In this document: positions 16,348 to 25,348 of the stretch, piece by piece | Layout: each line of letters opens with the position of its first letter | Position numbering within the stretch: position 1 is the first letter of the stretch | Assembly (NCBI GenBank): GCA_964570855.1 | Contig: CAZMZR010000003.1 | Location: 1 to 64,000 of the forward strand | Direction: 5' to 3' | From: JAFGPS01 sp964570855 | GTDB lineage: Bacteria; Planctomycetota; Phycisphaerae; Sedimentisphaerales; Anaerobacaceae | Length of the DNA: 64,000 nucleotides | Position numbers and translations under genes: made by a program | Notes under the pieces: generated by a model | The model's database searches: none | What the model saw: the letters and a program-made list of their open reading frames with translations, nothing else | What the model was told of the DNA's origin: nothing

Positions 16348-16375
16348 ATTATCGGGAAAAAATACAGGTTGTCAA
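16348..16375 (-). promoter_or_regulatory. Promoter of tRNA-Leu, overlapping the queE stop
   Basis: On the minus strand TTGACA (16375-16370), a 16-base spacer and GATAAT (16353-16348), 10 bases before the tRNA. The -35 box overlaps the end of queE. Confidence 0.6.
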
Positions 16376-17055
16376 CTACCTTTTTGATTGTCCCAGAGCA
16401 GGATATGCAGCCGCTGGCTAAAAGCAAAGCCGGTGCGCTTGCATAAATCGGCCACAACAGGAGCTTTTTTAAGAAGTTCATCTCTGGTAGCCGCCTGCGG
16501 CATGAGCATCACTTTTTCCAAATCGACATTCGTTAGTTTATCTATTGTCTTTTCTATCTCAGAAAAGTCCGACTCAACATCAACTACAAATTTTAGTTGA
16601 TAATTATAATTGTCAATCAATTCACCAAGAACCGCCATATCGAGTCTCGAATCCTCGTGAATCGCTGCAAGTCCCTCCTCATCCGGAACTGAATTACTTA
16701 ACTTTGGACTTATACTCATTAAATCACACGGCATATCCGCAATATATGCAATGCCGGCGGTCTCGATTGTTACGTGTTTTTCAGTATCTTTAAGTTCTTT
16801 TACCAGTTCAGGCAGATCTGAATTTATCATCGGTTCACCGCCGGTTATTACTACATATCTGCAAGGCCATTCCTGAACTTTACGAACTATTTCGGCAATG
16901 GTCTGCCGCCGCCCTGCTTCTTTGGACCAGGCGTATTTCGTGTCACACCATCGGCATCGCAGGGGACAACCCGCCAAACGCACAAACACGCTGGGGACAC
17001 CTGCCATAAATCCTTCGCCCTGTAAAGAATAGAATATTTCATTGACTGTCATCAT
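16372..17055 (-). CDS. queE: 7-carboxy-7-deazaguanine synthase
   Basis: A radical SAM enzyme that contracts the ring of 6-carboxytetrahydropterin to 7-carboxy-7-deazaguanine in the preQ0/queuosine pathway. The 227-aa protein opens with NEIFYSLQGEGFMAGVPSVF, the QueE signature. The iron-sulphur motif CxxxCxxC is GCPLRCRWCDTKYAW (about residues 30-44). The glycine-rich ITGGEPM follows. Two Met codons start the frame and either is possible. It is 27 bp downstream of queC in one minus-strand operon; QueF is encoded divergently. QueD, the preceding enzyme, is not in the window. Confidence 0.94.
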   Translation of the reverse strand: MMTVNEIFYSLQGEGFMAGVPSVFVRLAGCPLRCRWCDTKYAWSKEAGRRQTIAEIVRKVQEWPCRYVVITGGEPMINSDLPELVKELKDTEKHVTIETAGIAYIADMPCDLMSISPKLSNSVPDEEGLAAIHEDSRLDMAVLGELIDNYNYQLKFVVDVESDFSEIEKTIDKLTNVDLEKVMLMPQAATRDELLKKAPVVADLCKRTGFAFSQRLHILLWDNQKGS

Positions 17056-17082
17056 TTTTGCAACAGGCAGTAAAAAACCCGG

Positions 17083-17787
17083 CTAAATATTATCAATATA
17101 TTCAATCGGATCCTTTTGCCCTGCTTCGGTGAAGCCTTTTAATCTCAGCCGGCAAGAATCACATCGCCCACAACTTCTACCCTGCCTGTCCGGGTCGTAG
17201 CAACTATGCGTCAGGGAATAATCTACGCCGAGTTCGGTACCTTTGAGAATAATCTGGGCCTTAGTCATATTAATGATAGGAGTATGGATAAAATATTGTC
17301 CTTTACCCTTAACAGCAGCAGCAGCAGTGGCAAGATTGGCGGTTTTCTCAAAAGCCGTAATAAATTCTTCACGACAGTCAGGATAGCCACTGTAATCGGT
17401 CGAATTGACACCGATAAAAATGTCAAAGGCGCCCAACACCTCAGCCCAGGCAAGCGCATAGCTTAAAAATATTGTGTTCCGAGCGGGTACATAGGTCAAC
17501 GGAATTTCTTCAGAATTGCTTAGATCGGTTCTGTTTTTCGGCACGGCAATATTTGAATCGGTAAGTGCTGAACCGCCAAAAGCAGCCAAATCTATATCGA
17601 TAATGCGATGTTCAACGGCTTGAAGATATTCAGCAATTTTTTTTGCGGCTTCAATCTCCCGCTTATGCCGCTGACCATATCGAAACGTCAAAGCACAGCA
17701 TTGAAAATGTTCGCTTCGAGCTATAGCAAGCGTAGTGGCCGAATCAAGGCCGCCACTTAACAAGACAACTGCTTTTTTCTCTTTCAC
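17083..17787 (-). CDS. queC: 7-cyano-7-deazaguanine (preQ0) synthase
   Basis: Uses ATP and ammonia to turn 7-carboxy-7-deazaguanine into preQ0. The PP-loop motif LSGGLDSATTLAIA is at residues 9-22. The zinc site near the C-terminus has four cysteines (CYDPDRQGRSCGRCDSCR, about 196-213). Length 234 aa is standard. The start is GTG at 17787 with a GGAG site. It is the first gene of the queC-queE operon and stands divergent from queF across a 416-bp gap. Confidence 0.95.
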   Translation of the reverse strand: MKEKKAVVLLSGGLDSATTLAIARSEHFQCCALTFRYGQRHKREIEAAKKIAEYLQAVEHRIIDIDLAAFGGSALTDSNIAVPKNRTDLSNSEEIPLTYVPARNTIFLSYALAWAEVLGAFDIFIGVNSTDYSGYPDCREEFITAFEKTANLATAAAAVKGKGQYFIHTPIINMTKAQIILKGTELGVDYSLTHSCYDPDRQGRSCGRCDSCRLRLKGFTEAGQKDPIEYIDNI

Positions 17788-17828
17788 AAATCAACTCCGG
17801 TTAAAAAGACGATTTTCACTCAGTGGGG

Positions 17829-18152
17829 CTATTCGGGAAATATCCTAATATCGTTAATCTCAGAATTCTGCATTTTCTTTATGAAACCAATACTTAACTC
17901 TTCATTCGTTACATTCATGCCTTTGTTCGTCTCAACCACAGGTTTATTCAATTCAATTGCTTCCTTTTAAAAAATTAATCACTTAAACAAGAATTATTGA
18001 TAGTAACCATATCCCCTCTTAATATCACAACCATCGGAATAATAAATATAACTGACCTTCCGGTCCCATGCAATACTTTTAGCAGGAGTGCCCCCGACAG
18101 CAGACGGGACATTATTTGTTATTATCCATACCAAATTATTGCTTGTTTTACA
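17829..18152 (-). pseudogene. Degenerate coding remnant, perhaps a prepilin-like protein
   Basis: This explains most of the 416-bp gap between queC and queF. A minus-strand frame is open from 18152 to a TAA at 17996-17994 with protein-like content (GGTPAKSIAWDRKVSYIYYS, then DG). A second frame in another register runs from 17966 to a TAG at 17831-17829 (ELNKPVVETNKGMNVTNEEL). Both lack a proper start, and the join carries stops. The SIAWD and YSDG stretches recall the C-terminal part of planctomycete H-x9-DG prepilins, but that is a weak resemblance. It could be chance. Confidence 0.35.
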
Positions 18153-18203
18153 TTAATATAACGATTATATTATTAGTGAAGAACTGATAAGAGAGGCCAA
18201 ATA

Positions 18204-18557
18204 ATGAGTAAACGGGCAGAAATAGAATTATTCGACAATCCCCGTCCTGAACGAGACTATTGTATTATAATAAGATCACCTGAATTTACAAGTGTTTGCC
18301 CTCGAACAGGCCAGCCGGATTTTGGGGAAATTGTCATCGAATATTGTCCCGATAGATTGTGTATAGAATTAAAAAGCTTGAAATTCTACCTGCAGGGTTA
18401 TCGCAATAAAGGAATTTTCTATGAAGCTCTTACAAACGATATTCTTGACGATCTGTCCGGTAGATGTGAACCACGCTGGATGAAGGTCACATCCCGATTC
18501 ACACCTCGTGGCGGAATAACGACCGAGGTGGTAGCAGAATATAGAGTTAAAAAATAA
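18204..18557 (+). CDS. queF: NADPH-dependent preQ0 reductase, short type
   Basis: Reduces the nitrile of preQ0 to the amine preQ1 for queuosine. The 117-aa protein is the single-domain (YkvM-like) type. The active-site cysteine is in TSVCPRTGQPDFG (about residues 29-41). The NADPH-binding motif appears as ELKSLKFYLQGYR (about 55-67), followed by the conserved EALTNDILDDL helix. A GAGAGG site precedes the ATG. It is read opposite to queC-queE. Together QueC, QueE and QueF commit the cell to queuosine rather than only archaeosine-type bases. Confidence 0.94.
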   Translation: MSKRAEIELFDNPRPERDYCIIIRSPEFTSVCPRTGQPDFGEIVIEYCPDRLCIELKSLKFYLQGYRNKGIFYEALTNDILDDLSGRCEPRWMKVTSRFTPRGGITTEVVAEYRVKK

Positions 18558-18582
18558 AGTATTTCTTATCTGAGGTGACAAA

Positions 18583-19086
18583 ATGGCAATAGTATTTCAC
18601 TGTGAGCATTGTGGCAAAGAAATAAGAGCGGCTGATAATGCCGGCGGGAAATGGGGAAAGTGTCCTACTTGTCAACATAAAATTTATGTTCCCAGTTTGG
18701 GCGATGATGAAGAGTTGAAGCTTGCTCCGGAAAATAACAGCGAACTGGAAAGAGAAAAAAAATTAATGGCAGAAACATATCGACTCACCCAAGACATACT
18801 CAAGGAAAGAGACATCCCGGAAGGGCCATCGGCACCCGCAGGAGCAGTCTATGAAATGAGTGAAAACGAGTTGAAAAAAAATATTATAATGTACCTTCGT
18901 CAAATGGAAAACGGAGAACTGGACGAAGCAGAAAGAACCGCCGCCTTAATATCTCCATACAAATCCAAGGTCACTGAAATAATCGACAGAATCGCACTCA
19001 GTGAAATACCCGAACCACAATTATCCGATATCGCACCTCAAGTTCTATCGGGTTTGATAAGAACATTACGTTCGAAAATAAGCTAA
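18583..19086 (+). CDS. Zinc-ribbon protein of unknown function
   Basis: A 167-aa protein. The N-terminal 40 residues form a zinc ribbon with two Cys pairs (CEHCGKEI and CPTCQHKI), a form very common in planctomycete proteins. The rest is charged and helical with no recognised domain; a central Glu/Lys-rich section is likely coiled coil. A GAGGTGA site precedes it, 25 bp after queF, so the two may be cotranscribed. Role unknown, perhaps a nucleic-acid or protein adaptor. Confidence 0.6.
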   Translation: MAIVFHCEHCGKEIRAADNAGGKWGKCPTCQHKIYVPSLGDDEELKLAPENNSELEREKKLMAETYRLTQDILKERDIPEGPSAPAGAVYEMSENELKKNIIMYLRQMENGELDEAERTAALISPYKSKVTEIIDRIALSEIPEPQLSDIAPQVLSGLIRTLRSKIS

Positions 19087-19288
19087 ATACAGAACAAAAT
19101 ACCATAAACTTAAAAAACACTTCCTGCAGATAAATCCGAAGTGATTTTATCGGCCGCTGTAGTTTTTTTAAAATTAGTAAAATCCCCGGATTTGGCTCTA
19201 ATGAAACCATTTCTTATATTTTACGTAGAAGAAATAGTTAAGAAACAACCCCACCAAAATAGTATAACAACTTGGAGGGAAATTTATT

Positions 19289-21061
19289 ATGTCCTTTGAG
19301 ACAACTGCAGTACATGTGACACATGAAACCATCAGCAAAGTCGGCGGAATAGGTGCCGTCCTACAGGGCTTCTTCACATCCAAGTCCTATCTTAACGCTG
19401 TCAGTCGATCCATTCTTGTTGGACCATTGTTCACCACCGAAGGTTTTGTACACGAACGACTCGGTGAGAACAGTGAAGTTCTTTATTCATCGATGGACGG
19501 TTTTGTAAATACAGGATATGTCCAGGCCTTTAGGAAAATCGAAAATTTCTATAATACGGGCATTATATACGGCAGACGAACATTCACCGATAAGGAAACG
19601 GGTATAAAAAGCTCGCCCGAGGTTGTACTGATCGATGTACGACACATGGATAAGCATCCGGTTAACGAATTTAAAAAACGTCTTTTCGAGGAATTCGGAG
19701 TACAAAGCAATTTATACGAACATCTGTGGGAATTCGAGCAATATATAAGATTGGCTCCGGCGGCGATTGAAGTGCTTAAAGCAATCGGAGCCGCCGAAGA
19801 TTCAACAATCATTATTGCACACGAGTTTATGGGAATGGCCACCGCTTTGGCAGCCATTCTTGAGCCATCCTGCAACTTCAAGACTGTTTTTTATGCTCAC
19901 GAGGTTGCTACAATGCGCCGAATAGTGGAAGAACATCCCGGTCACGACACGATGTTCTATAATGTTATCAGGCAGGCACATAAAGACAGACTGTATGTTA
20001 ACGATGTATTCGGAGACCAGAATTCTTATTTCAAGCATTCACTTGTTGAAGCATCAAAATACTGTGACCATATATATGCCGTGGGCGACTATGTGGTGGA
20101 CGAACTGCGCTTCCTCGCACCTGAATTCGAAACAGCCAACATCGACGTTGTATATAACGGGATACCGGCTTACCAAACCAGTGTCGCAGAGAAGCGTGCG
20201 TCAAAAGAAAAACTTCAACGATATTGTGAAAATCTTTTAGATTATAGACCGGATTTCATATTCACACACGTAACAAGACTGGTACGAAGCAAGGGAATGT
20301 GGCGAGACCTGCGTGTGCTCGAACATATAGAAAAAGAATTCAGAACCCAAGGTAAAACAGGAGTATTATTCGTTCTTTCGACCGAAGTTTCGTCAAGGCG
20401 GAACCGTGATATTTGCACAATGGAATCTACATACAACTGGCCTGTAGCTCACCGTGAGGGTTGGCCTGATTTGTCCGGCGGGGAAGCGAATTATTATACA
20501 GCAGTACAGGAGTTCAATGCCAAAAGCAGGAATATCAAAATCATATTCATCAATCAGTTCGGTTTCGAACCTCAAAAGTGCGGCAGAAGGATGCCCGATG
20601 ATATAGAATTTATGGATATTCGCAGGGGAAGCGACGTCGAATTTGGTCAGAGTATTTACGAACCGTTTGGGATTGCCCAGCTTGAACCGCTGACTTTTGG
20701 CGGTATATGTGTCTTTAGCAGCGTTTGTGGATGTTCAGGCTTTTTGCGAGATATCACCTGTGGAGAAGCAATAAAGAACATTATTATCGCCGATTACACC
20801 AATCTTGGAATGCATGATTTTACCGAAATCGAAGACCTATTACAAATTGACCGGGCCGTACGAGACCGGATAGAAGCAAGTGAGAGTGAGAAGGTCGCAA
20901 TGCAAATATGCTCTCGGCTGCCGAAAAATGATGCTGAAATCGAGAGTATGATCCAGGCCGGTTTTGAACTTGCAAAAAATATGAGCTGGGACATTGTTGT
21001 AAATGACTATCTGCTGAGTAGTTTGCAAAAAAAACCGGACAAAATCCACGTGACACCATAG
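19289..21061 (+). CDS. Glycogen-synthase-like glycosyltransferase
   Basis: A 590-aa GT-B-fold glycosyltransferase. The N-terminal half has HVTHETISKVGGIGAVLQGF, similar to the donor-site K-x-G-G motif region of glycogen and starch synthases (about residues 9-28). Further on come IIAHEFMGMA and FYAHEVATMRR. The C-terminal half carries the retaining-enzyme E-x7-E region as SIYEPFGIAQLEPLTFGG (about 455-472). These features fit the GT3/GT5 group, so polymerising glucose from a nucleotide sugar is likely, but another acceptor is possible. A GGAGGG site precedes the ATG, and a terminator follows at 21183. No other glycogen genes are near. Confidence 0.82.
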   Translation: MSFETTAVHVTHETISKVGGIGAVLQGFFTSKSYLNAVSRSILVGPLFTTEGFVHERLGENSEVLYSSMDGFVNTGYVQAFRKIENFYNTGIIYGRRTFTDKETGIKSSPEVVLIDVRHMDKHPVNEFKKRLFEEFGVQSNLYEHLWEFEQYIRLAPAAIEVLKAIGAAEDSTIIIAHEFMGMATALAAILEPSCNFKTVFYAHEVATMRRIVEEHPGHDTMFYNVIRQAHKDRLYVNDVFGDQNSYFKHSLVEASKYCDHIYAVGDYVVDELRFLAPEFETANIDVVYNGIPAYQTSVAEKRASKEKLQRYCENLLDYRPDFIFTHVTRLVRSKGMWRDLRVLEHIEKEFRTQGKTGVLFVLSTEVSSRRNRDICTMESTYNWPVAHREGWPDLSGGEANYYTAVQEFNAKSRNIKIIFINQFGFEPQKCGRRMPDDIEFMDIRRGSDVEFGQSIYEPFGIAQLEPLTFGGICVFSSVCGCSGFLRDITCGEAIKNIIIADYTNLGMHDFTEIEDLLQIDRAVRDRIEASESEKVAMQICSRLPKNDAEIESMIQAGFELAKNMSWDIVVNDYLLSSLQKKPDKIHVTP

Positions 21062-21182
21062 GAATTTACCATTTTAACCATATTTGCAGATCAGACCGGA
21101 TATAATGGAAATCCCTCCCAATCATATCAACAGCCCATAAAACACCGGGTTCTATATAATCTCTTTATAAAAATCACTAAAA

Positions 21183-21205
21183 AACCTTGATAAAAGGTTA
21201 TTTTT
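21183..21205 (+). terminator. Terminator after glycosyltransferase gene
   Basis: AACCTT (21183-21188), loop GATAA, AAGGTT (21194-21199), then ATTTTT. Flanking A and T runs can extend the stem. Confidence 0.6.
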
Positions 21206-21212
21206 GTGTTAA

Positions 21213-21290
21213 TATAAGTAAATATAAATAAAGTCTATGTTGGCTTGTCATAGTGAGTTTTATTCTCAATAGCCCTTATATTTACTTATA
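21213..21290. repeat. 15-bp perfect inverted repeat before the subtilase gene
   Basis: TATAAGTAAATATAA (21213-21227) is the reverse complement of TTATATTTACTTATA (21276-21290), with 48 bases between. It lies 70 bp upstream of the secreted subtilase start and could be an operator pair, a structured leader or a remnant of a mobile element. Confidence 0.5.
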
Positions 21291-21360
21291 GTCTCAAAAC
21301 TCAATGAAGCTCACACATATTACCACCCCAAAAGGGGGGGGAATCAATAGCAGTTAACAT

Positions 21361-24300
21361 ATGAAAAAGAAAAGACTTACAAACCTCGCTATATACTTGC
21401 TCGCACTGGTTTTCGCACCAATTATATCCGCTGATGTAACGGAACGATTTGCCTCCGACGAAATTATCGTAAAATTCCGTGAAAATGCCGCTAATATCAT
21501 TGAAAAACAATTAGACAACCCGGTCGATACTATCAATATATCTCCACAGATAAGCCAGCTCAATACAAAGTACCAAATAAGGCAGATAAGCCCTCTTTTA
21601 AAAGGCTTTCGAACCAAACATCAACAGCTACAATCACTCAGTCATAAAAGAGCTGACCTTTTAACGCAGAAAGATAAACGCATTCTCAGAAGACTACAGC
21701 GAATGCCCGCGAACGGAACAATCCCGAATCTTGAACGAATCTACAAGATAAAACTCGATTGTCCGACCGAACAATCACTCCAGGAAGCTCTTGAGGCCTA
21801 TAGAAATAATCCAGAGGTCGAATATGCCGAGCTAAATTATAAAGCATCAATAGAATCCGCTCCTAATGATCCTTTATATATTAATCAATGGTCACTGAGC
21901 AAAATAAATGCACCGGATGCATGGGATATTTACACTGGAAGCTCAAAGATAATCGTTGCAGTCTTAGACACAGGTGTAGATTATGATCACAGAGATATAG
22001 CGGGTAATATGTGGATCAACGATGATGAATACGAAGGCATTGAGGGAATCGATGACGACGATAACGGTTACATTGACGACCTGTATGGCTATAACTTTAT
22101 CTATAATACTGAAGATCCATTTGACGATCATGGTCATGGAACACACTGCGCAGGTATAATCGCCGCTAAAGGTAACAATGAACTCGATATATCCGGAGTA
22201 TGCTGGAACACCAGGATAATGGCCCTGAAAGCCTTCAACTACGATGCAGGTGGATACACACACGACTTAGTTGAAGCAATTTTTTACGCTGTAGCAAACG
22301 GAGCTGATATTATTTCCAACAGTTGGACAATCGATGATGTGCCTAACGAATTACAGTCAATCAAAGAAGTGTTTGAATATGCCTACAGCCAGGGAGTAAT
22401 ATCAGTTGCAGCAGCCGGTAATCAAAACACAGATTCACCAAGATATCCAGCTTATTATCAGAATGTAATTTCCGTAGCAGCAACTAACTCACAAGACGAC
22501 AGGTGGATTGATACTAATACCGGTTTAGGTTCTAATTATGGCGATTGGGTGGATATAGCAGCACCTGGAGTTAATATTTTGTCACTAAGAGCTTCAAATA
22601 CCGGAGAAGGCGTACTCTATAACCAATATGCAACCAGTTTAACTGGCACTTCTATGGCCTGTCCCCATGTTGCAGGTGCCTGTGCACTTTTACTATCCGC
22701 TAATCCAACGATGAAATATCGCGAAGTTTATAATAAACTTATTGAGACAGCCGACCCGATTTCACCGGGAATTTGCAGATCAAATGGACGTCTTAATCTT
22801 TCCAAAATAATGCAGGCAGTAGTGCCCACTCAAGGATATATCAATTTTGATCAAGATTATTATACCCATACAAGTAAAGTGGGTTTATTGTTGTCGGACC
22901 GAGACCTTAAGGGCAATGGTAGCCATGAAGTCACCGTCACAACTCAAAAAGGGGATATAGAAAATATAGTACTATACGAAACAGAAGCTGCTTTTGGTGT
23001 ATTTACCGCTAAAATTTCTATCAACACAGGATCACCCAATATAAACGATGGCATATTACAGGCATCTTCCGGTGAAATTATTACCGCAACATATTTTGAT
23101 CCCGATGAAGGTTTGGGTAATTCGACATCCACGGATATCGCCTTCATAGATTATGAAGCACCGATATTAACAAACATGCAAATTGAAGTTCAGGCACGCC
23201 AGGCTACGATAACGCTGACAACCAATGAATCAACCAAAGCTATAATCCGTTACGGATTGGTACCTGACGATGAACAATTCACTTCGTCCGAAAACCTTAC
23301 TTTGACTACGGGTCACACTTTCACGCTTCAACCTCTCAATCCTGAAACAGATTACTACTTTGTTATTGATTTGATCGATGTGGCGGGAAATGAAGTCTCA
23401 GTCGAAAATAATAACCAGTATTATTTGTTTTCAACATCTTCAGATACTATCGGTTTCCGCGTGCCGGAGGCTTATTCAACCATTCAGTCAGCAATAAATA
23501 ACGCTTCCGACGGGGATACGATATGGGTCGCCGACGGTCGCTATACCGGCACAGAAAATAAGAATATAGACTTCAAAGGAAAAGCCATCACCGTTAAAAG
23601 TGAAAACGGACCTGATAACTGTATTATTGACTGCCAAAGCCAGGGGTTCGGATTTTACTTCCGCATGGGTGAAGGACTTAACTCAGTCCTGGATGGTTTC
23701 ACTATATGGAATGGAAACGTCAGTGGACGCGGCGGGGGAATTTATTGCGACCAAAGCAGCCCTACAATCATCAACTGCATTTTCTCGGACAATACAGCCG
23801 GACAATATGGTGGTGGAATGTATAACTTCAATAACAGCAATCCATTATTAATTAACTGCTTATTCGCACAAAACTCCGCAGGCACAAATCAATCCGATTC
23901 CGGCAACGGCGGAGGAATCTGCAATCTTGCTAATAGCAATCCAACACTGATTAACTGCGAGTTCTTCAAAAATTCTGCTACTTACCAAGGAGGTGGAATA
24001 TATAATGAAGAAAACAGCAGTCCAACTATAATTAAATGTTTCTTCTACGAAAACGATTCAAGAAACGGTGGTGGTATATATAACTTCTCTAACAGTAATC
24101 CGGTACTGACCAACTGCATATTCGTTGACAATTCTGCCAAATTCGGCGGTGCTATACAAAATGCCTCTTCAATTAACCTCGAGCCTTCGATAACCACTCT
24201 TATTAACTGCACATTATTCAGAAACAGTGCCGAAAAAATGGGCGGCGCAATTATGAACTCCTCGGGCGGCGCTTCCATACTGAACAACTGCATTCTCTGG

Positions 24301-25161
24301 GACAACAATGACCTCGATGGTTCGGACGAATCGGCTCAAATCAATAATTCTACCGGCAGTCAAAATACAATCGTCAATTATTCCTGTATCCAGGGCTGGA
24401 CCGGAAATATGCAAGGCATTGGTAACATTAATGAAGACCCGGTCTTTTTCGATGTAGATAAAGATGACTATCACTTAAAAAGTACAGGCTGGCGATGGGA
24501 TAATCTACGACAACGATGGCACTACGATGACATAACAAGCCCATGTGTTGACTCAGGTAATCCAGGCTCACCTTTGAAAGATGAATTGCCGGCTATACCT
24601 GGTGATGCCACAAATGAATGGGGAATTAACTTACGTATAAATATGGGGGCATTCGGTGGTACAGCCGAGGCAAGCATGGCCCCGCACAACTGGAACCTGC
24701 TGGGAGATTTGAATAACGACGGAAATGTCAACCTAAAGGACTTTGCGGCTCAAATCCAAACCTGGGCGGGAACTGAAAATGAGCTCCCGGGTGATTTGGA
24801 TCGAAACGGTACCGTGGATAGAACAGACCTTACAATGCTGGCAGACGATTGGCTGGAATATATAAAGCCACCTTATGTGAATATCACATATCCAACTGAC
24901 GGTGGAGTTTTTGATGGACCGGCTGCTGAAGTCCTGATCGAAGTTGAAGCATGGGATACGAATGGTTCGGTAGTCAAAATGGAATTCTTTGCCGATGGAA
25001 TTAAGATAGGAAAAGACAACAACGGTTCCGACGGCTGGAGTTTCAACTGGACAGAGCATTCTGTCGGCGAATATTATCTTACCGCAAGAGCAACAGACAA
25101 CGGAGGAGCAATCACAACTTCAAGCCAGATTGTAATCTGGATTATACCACTACGTGATTAA
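21361..25161 (+). CDS. Secreted subtilase with beta-helix, dockerin-like and Ig-like domains
   Basis: A 1266-aa exported serine protease. A signal peptide covers residues 1-24 (IYLLALVFAPIISA). A propeptide (about 25-165) follows and then a fervidolysin-like S8 domain. The catalytic triad is intact: Asp203 (VLDTGVDYDH), His259 (HGHGTHCAG) and Ser431 (LTGTSMACPHVAGA), with oxyanion Asn354 in AAGNQN. After a fibronectin-like region (about 600-690) comes a right-handed beta-helix (about 700-1020) with repeats of the type NSNPTLINCEF and GGGIYN. A dockerin-like calcium module (GDLNNDGNVNLKDF, GDLDRNGTVDRTD) lies at about 1113-1165. The protein ends with an Ig-like domain. It probably degrades or binds extracellular material. 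No ribosome-binding site is obvious. Confidence 0.93.
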   Translation: MKKKRLTNLAIYLLALVFAPIISADVTERFASDEIIVKFRENAANIIEKQLDNPVDTINISPQISQLNTKYQIRQISPLLKGFRTKHQQLQSLSHKRADLLTQKDKRILRRLQRMPANGTIPNLERIYKIKLDCPTEQSLQEALEAYRNNPEVEYAELNYKASIESAPNDPLYINQWSLSKINAPDAWDIYTGSSKIIVAVLDTGVDYDHRDIAGNMWINDDEYEGIEGIDDDDNGYIDDLYGYNFIYNTEDPFDDHGHGTHCAGIIAAKGNNELDISGVCWNTRIMALKAFNYDAGGYTHDLVEAIFYAVANGADIISNSWTIDDVPNELQSIKEVFEYAYSQGVISVAAAGNQNTDSPRYPAYYQNVISVAATNSQDDRWIDTNTGLGSNYGDWVDIAAPGVNILSLRASNTGEGVLYNQYATSLTGTSMACPHVAGACALLLSANPTMKYREVYNKLIETADPISPGICRSNGRLNLSKIMQAVVPTQGYINFDQDYYTHTSKVGLLLSDRDLKGNGSHEVTVTTQKGDIENIVLYETEAAFGVFTAKISINTGSPNINDGILQASSGEIITATYFDPDEGLGNSTSTDIAFIDYEAPILTNMQIEVQARQATITLTTNESTKAIIRYGLVPDDEQFTSSENLTLTTGHTFTLQPLNPETDYYFVIDLIDVAGNEVSVENNNQYYLFSTSSDTIGFRVPEAYSTIQSAINNASDGDTIWVADGRYTGTENKNIDFKGKAITVKSENGPDNCIIDCQSQGFGFYFRMGEGLNSVLDGFTIWNGNVSGRGGGIYCDQSSPTIINCIFSDNTAGQYGGGMYNFNNSNPLLINCLFAQNSAGTNQSDSGNGGGICNLANSNPTLINCEFFKNSATYQGGGIYNEENSSPTIIKCFFYENDSRNGGGIYNFSNSNPVLTNCIFVDNSAKFGGAIQNASSINLEPSITTLINCTLFRNSAEKMGGAIMNSSGGASILNNCILWDNNDLDGSDESAQINNSTGSQNTIVNYSCIQGWTGNMQGIGNINEDPVFFDVDKDDYHLKSTGWRWDNLRQRWHYDDITSPCVDSGNPGSPLKDELPAIPGDATNEWGINLRINMGAFGGTAEASMAPHNWNLLGDLNNDGNVNLKDFAAQIQTWAGTENELPGDLDRNGTVDRTDLTMLADDWLEYIKPPYVNITYPTDGGVFDGPAAEVLIEVEAWDTNGSVVKMEFFADGIKIGKDNNGSDGWSFNWTEHSVGEYYLTARATDNGGAITTSSQIVIWIIPLRD

Positions 25162-25311
25162 AAAAAGAGTCGGCCAAAATTAAGCTATGGCATAATTGAT
25201 AGATCAATCTCGATTTACTTGTCTTTTGATAGCACATAGAAGTCATACATCTTATCTTTCGAAAAAGTATATGATGTTCCTTGGTTATCCCATCGAGAAA
25301 GGTAAAATTAT

Positions 25312-25340
25312 TTGACTACAAAGCAGAGTTTAATTACAAT
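25312..25340 (+). promoter_or_regulatory. Promoter of coaE, predicted leaderless
   Basis: TTGACT (25312-25317), a 17-base spacer and TACAAT (25335-25340), 8 bases before the GTG start at 25349. No Shine-Dalgarno sequence is present. Confidence 0.6.
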
Positions 25341-25348
25341 TTGTATCC

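Noticed and set aside
17788..18203. preQ1 riboswitch for the que genes
   Set aside because: No preQ1 aptamer pattern (C-rich loop with A-rich tail) was found on either strand.
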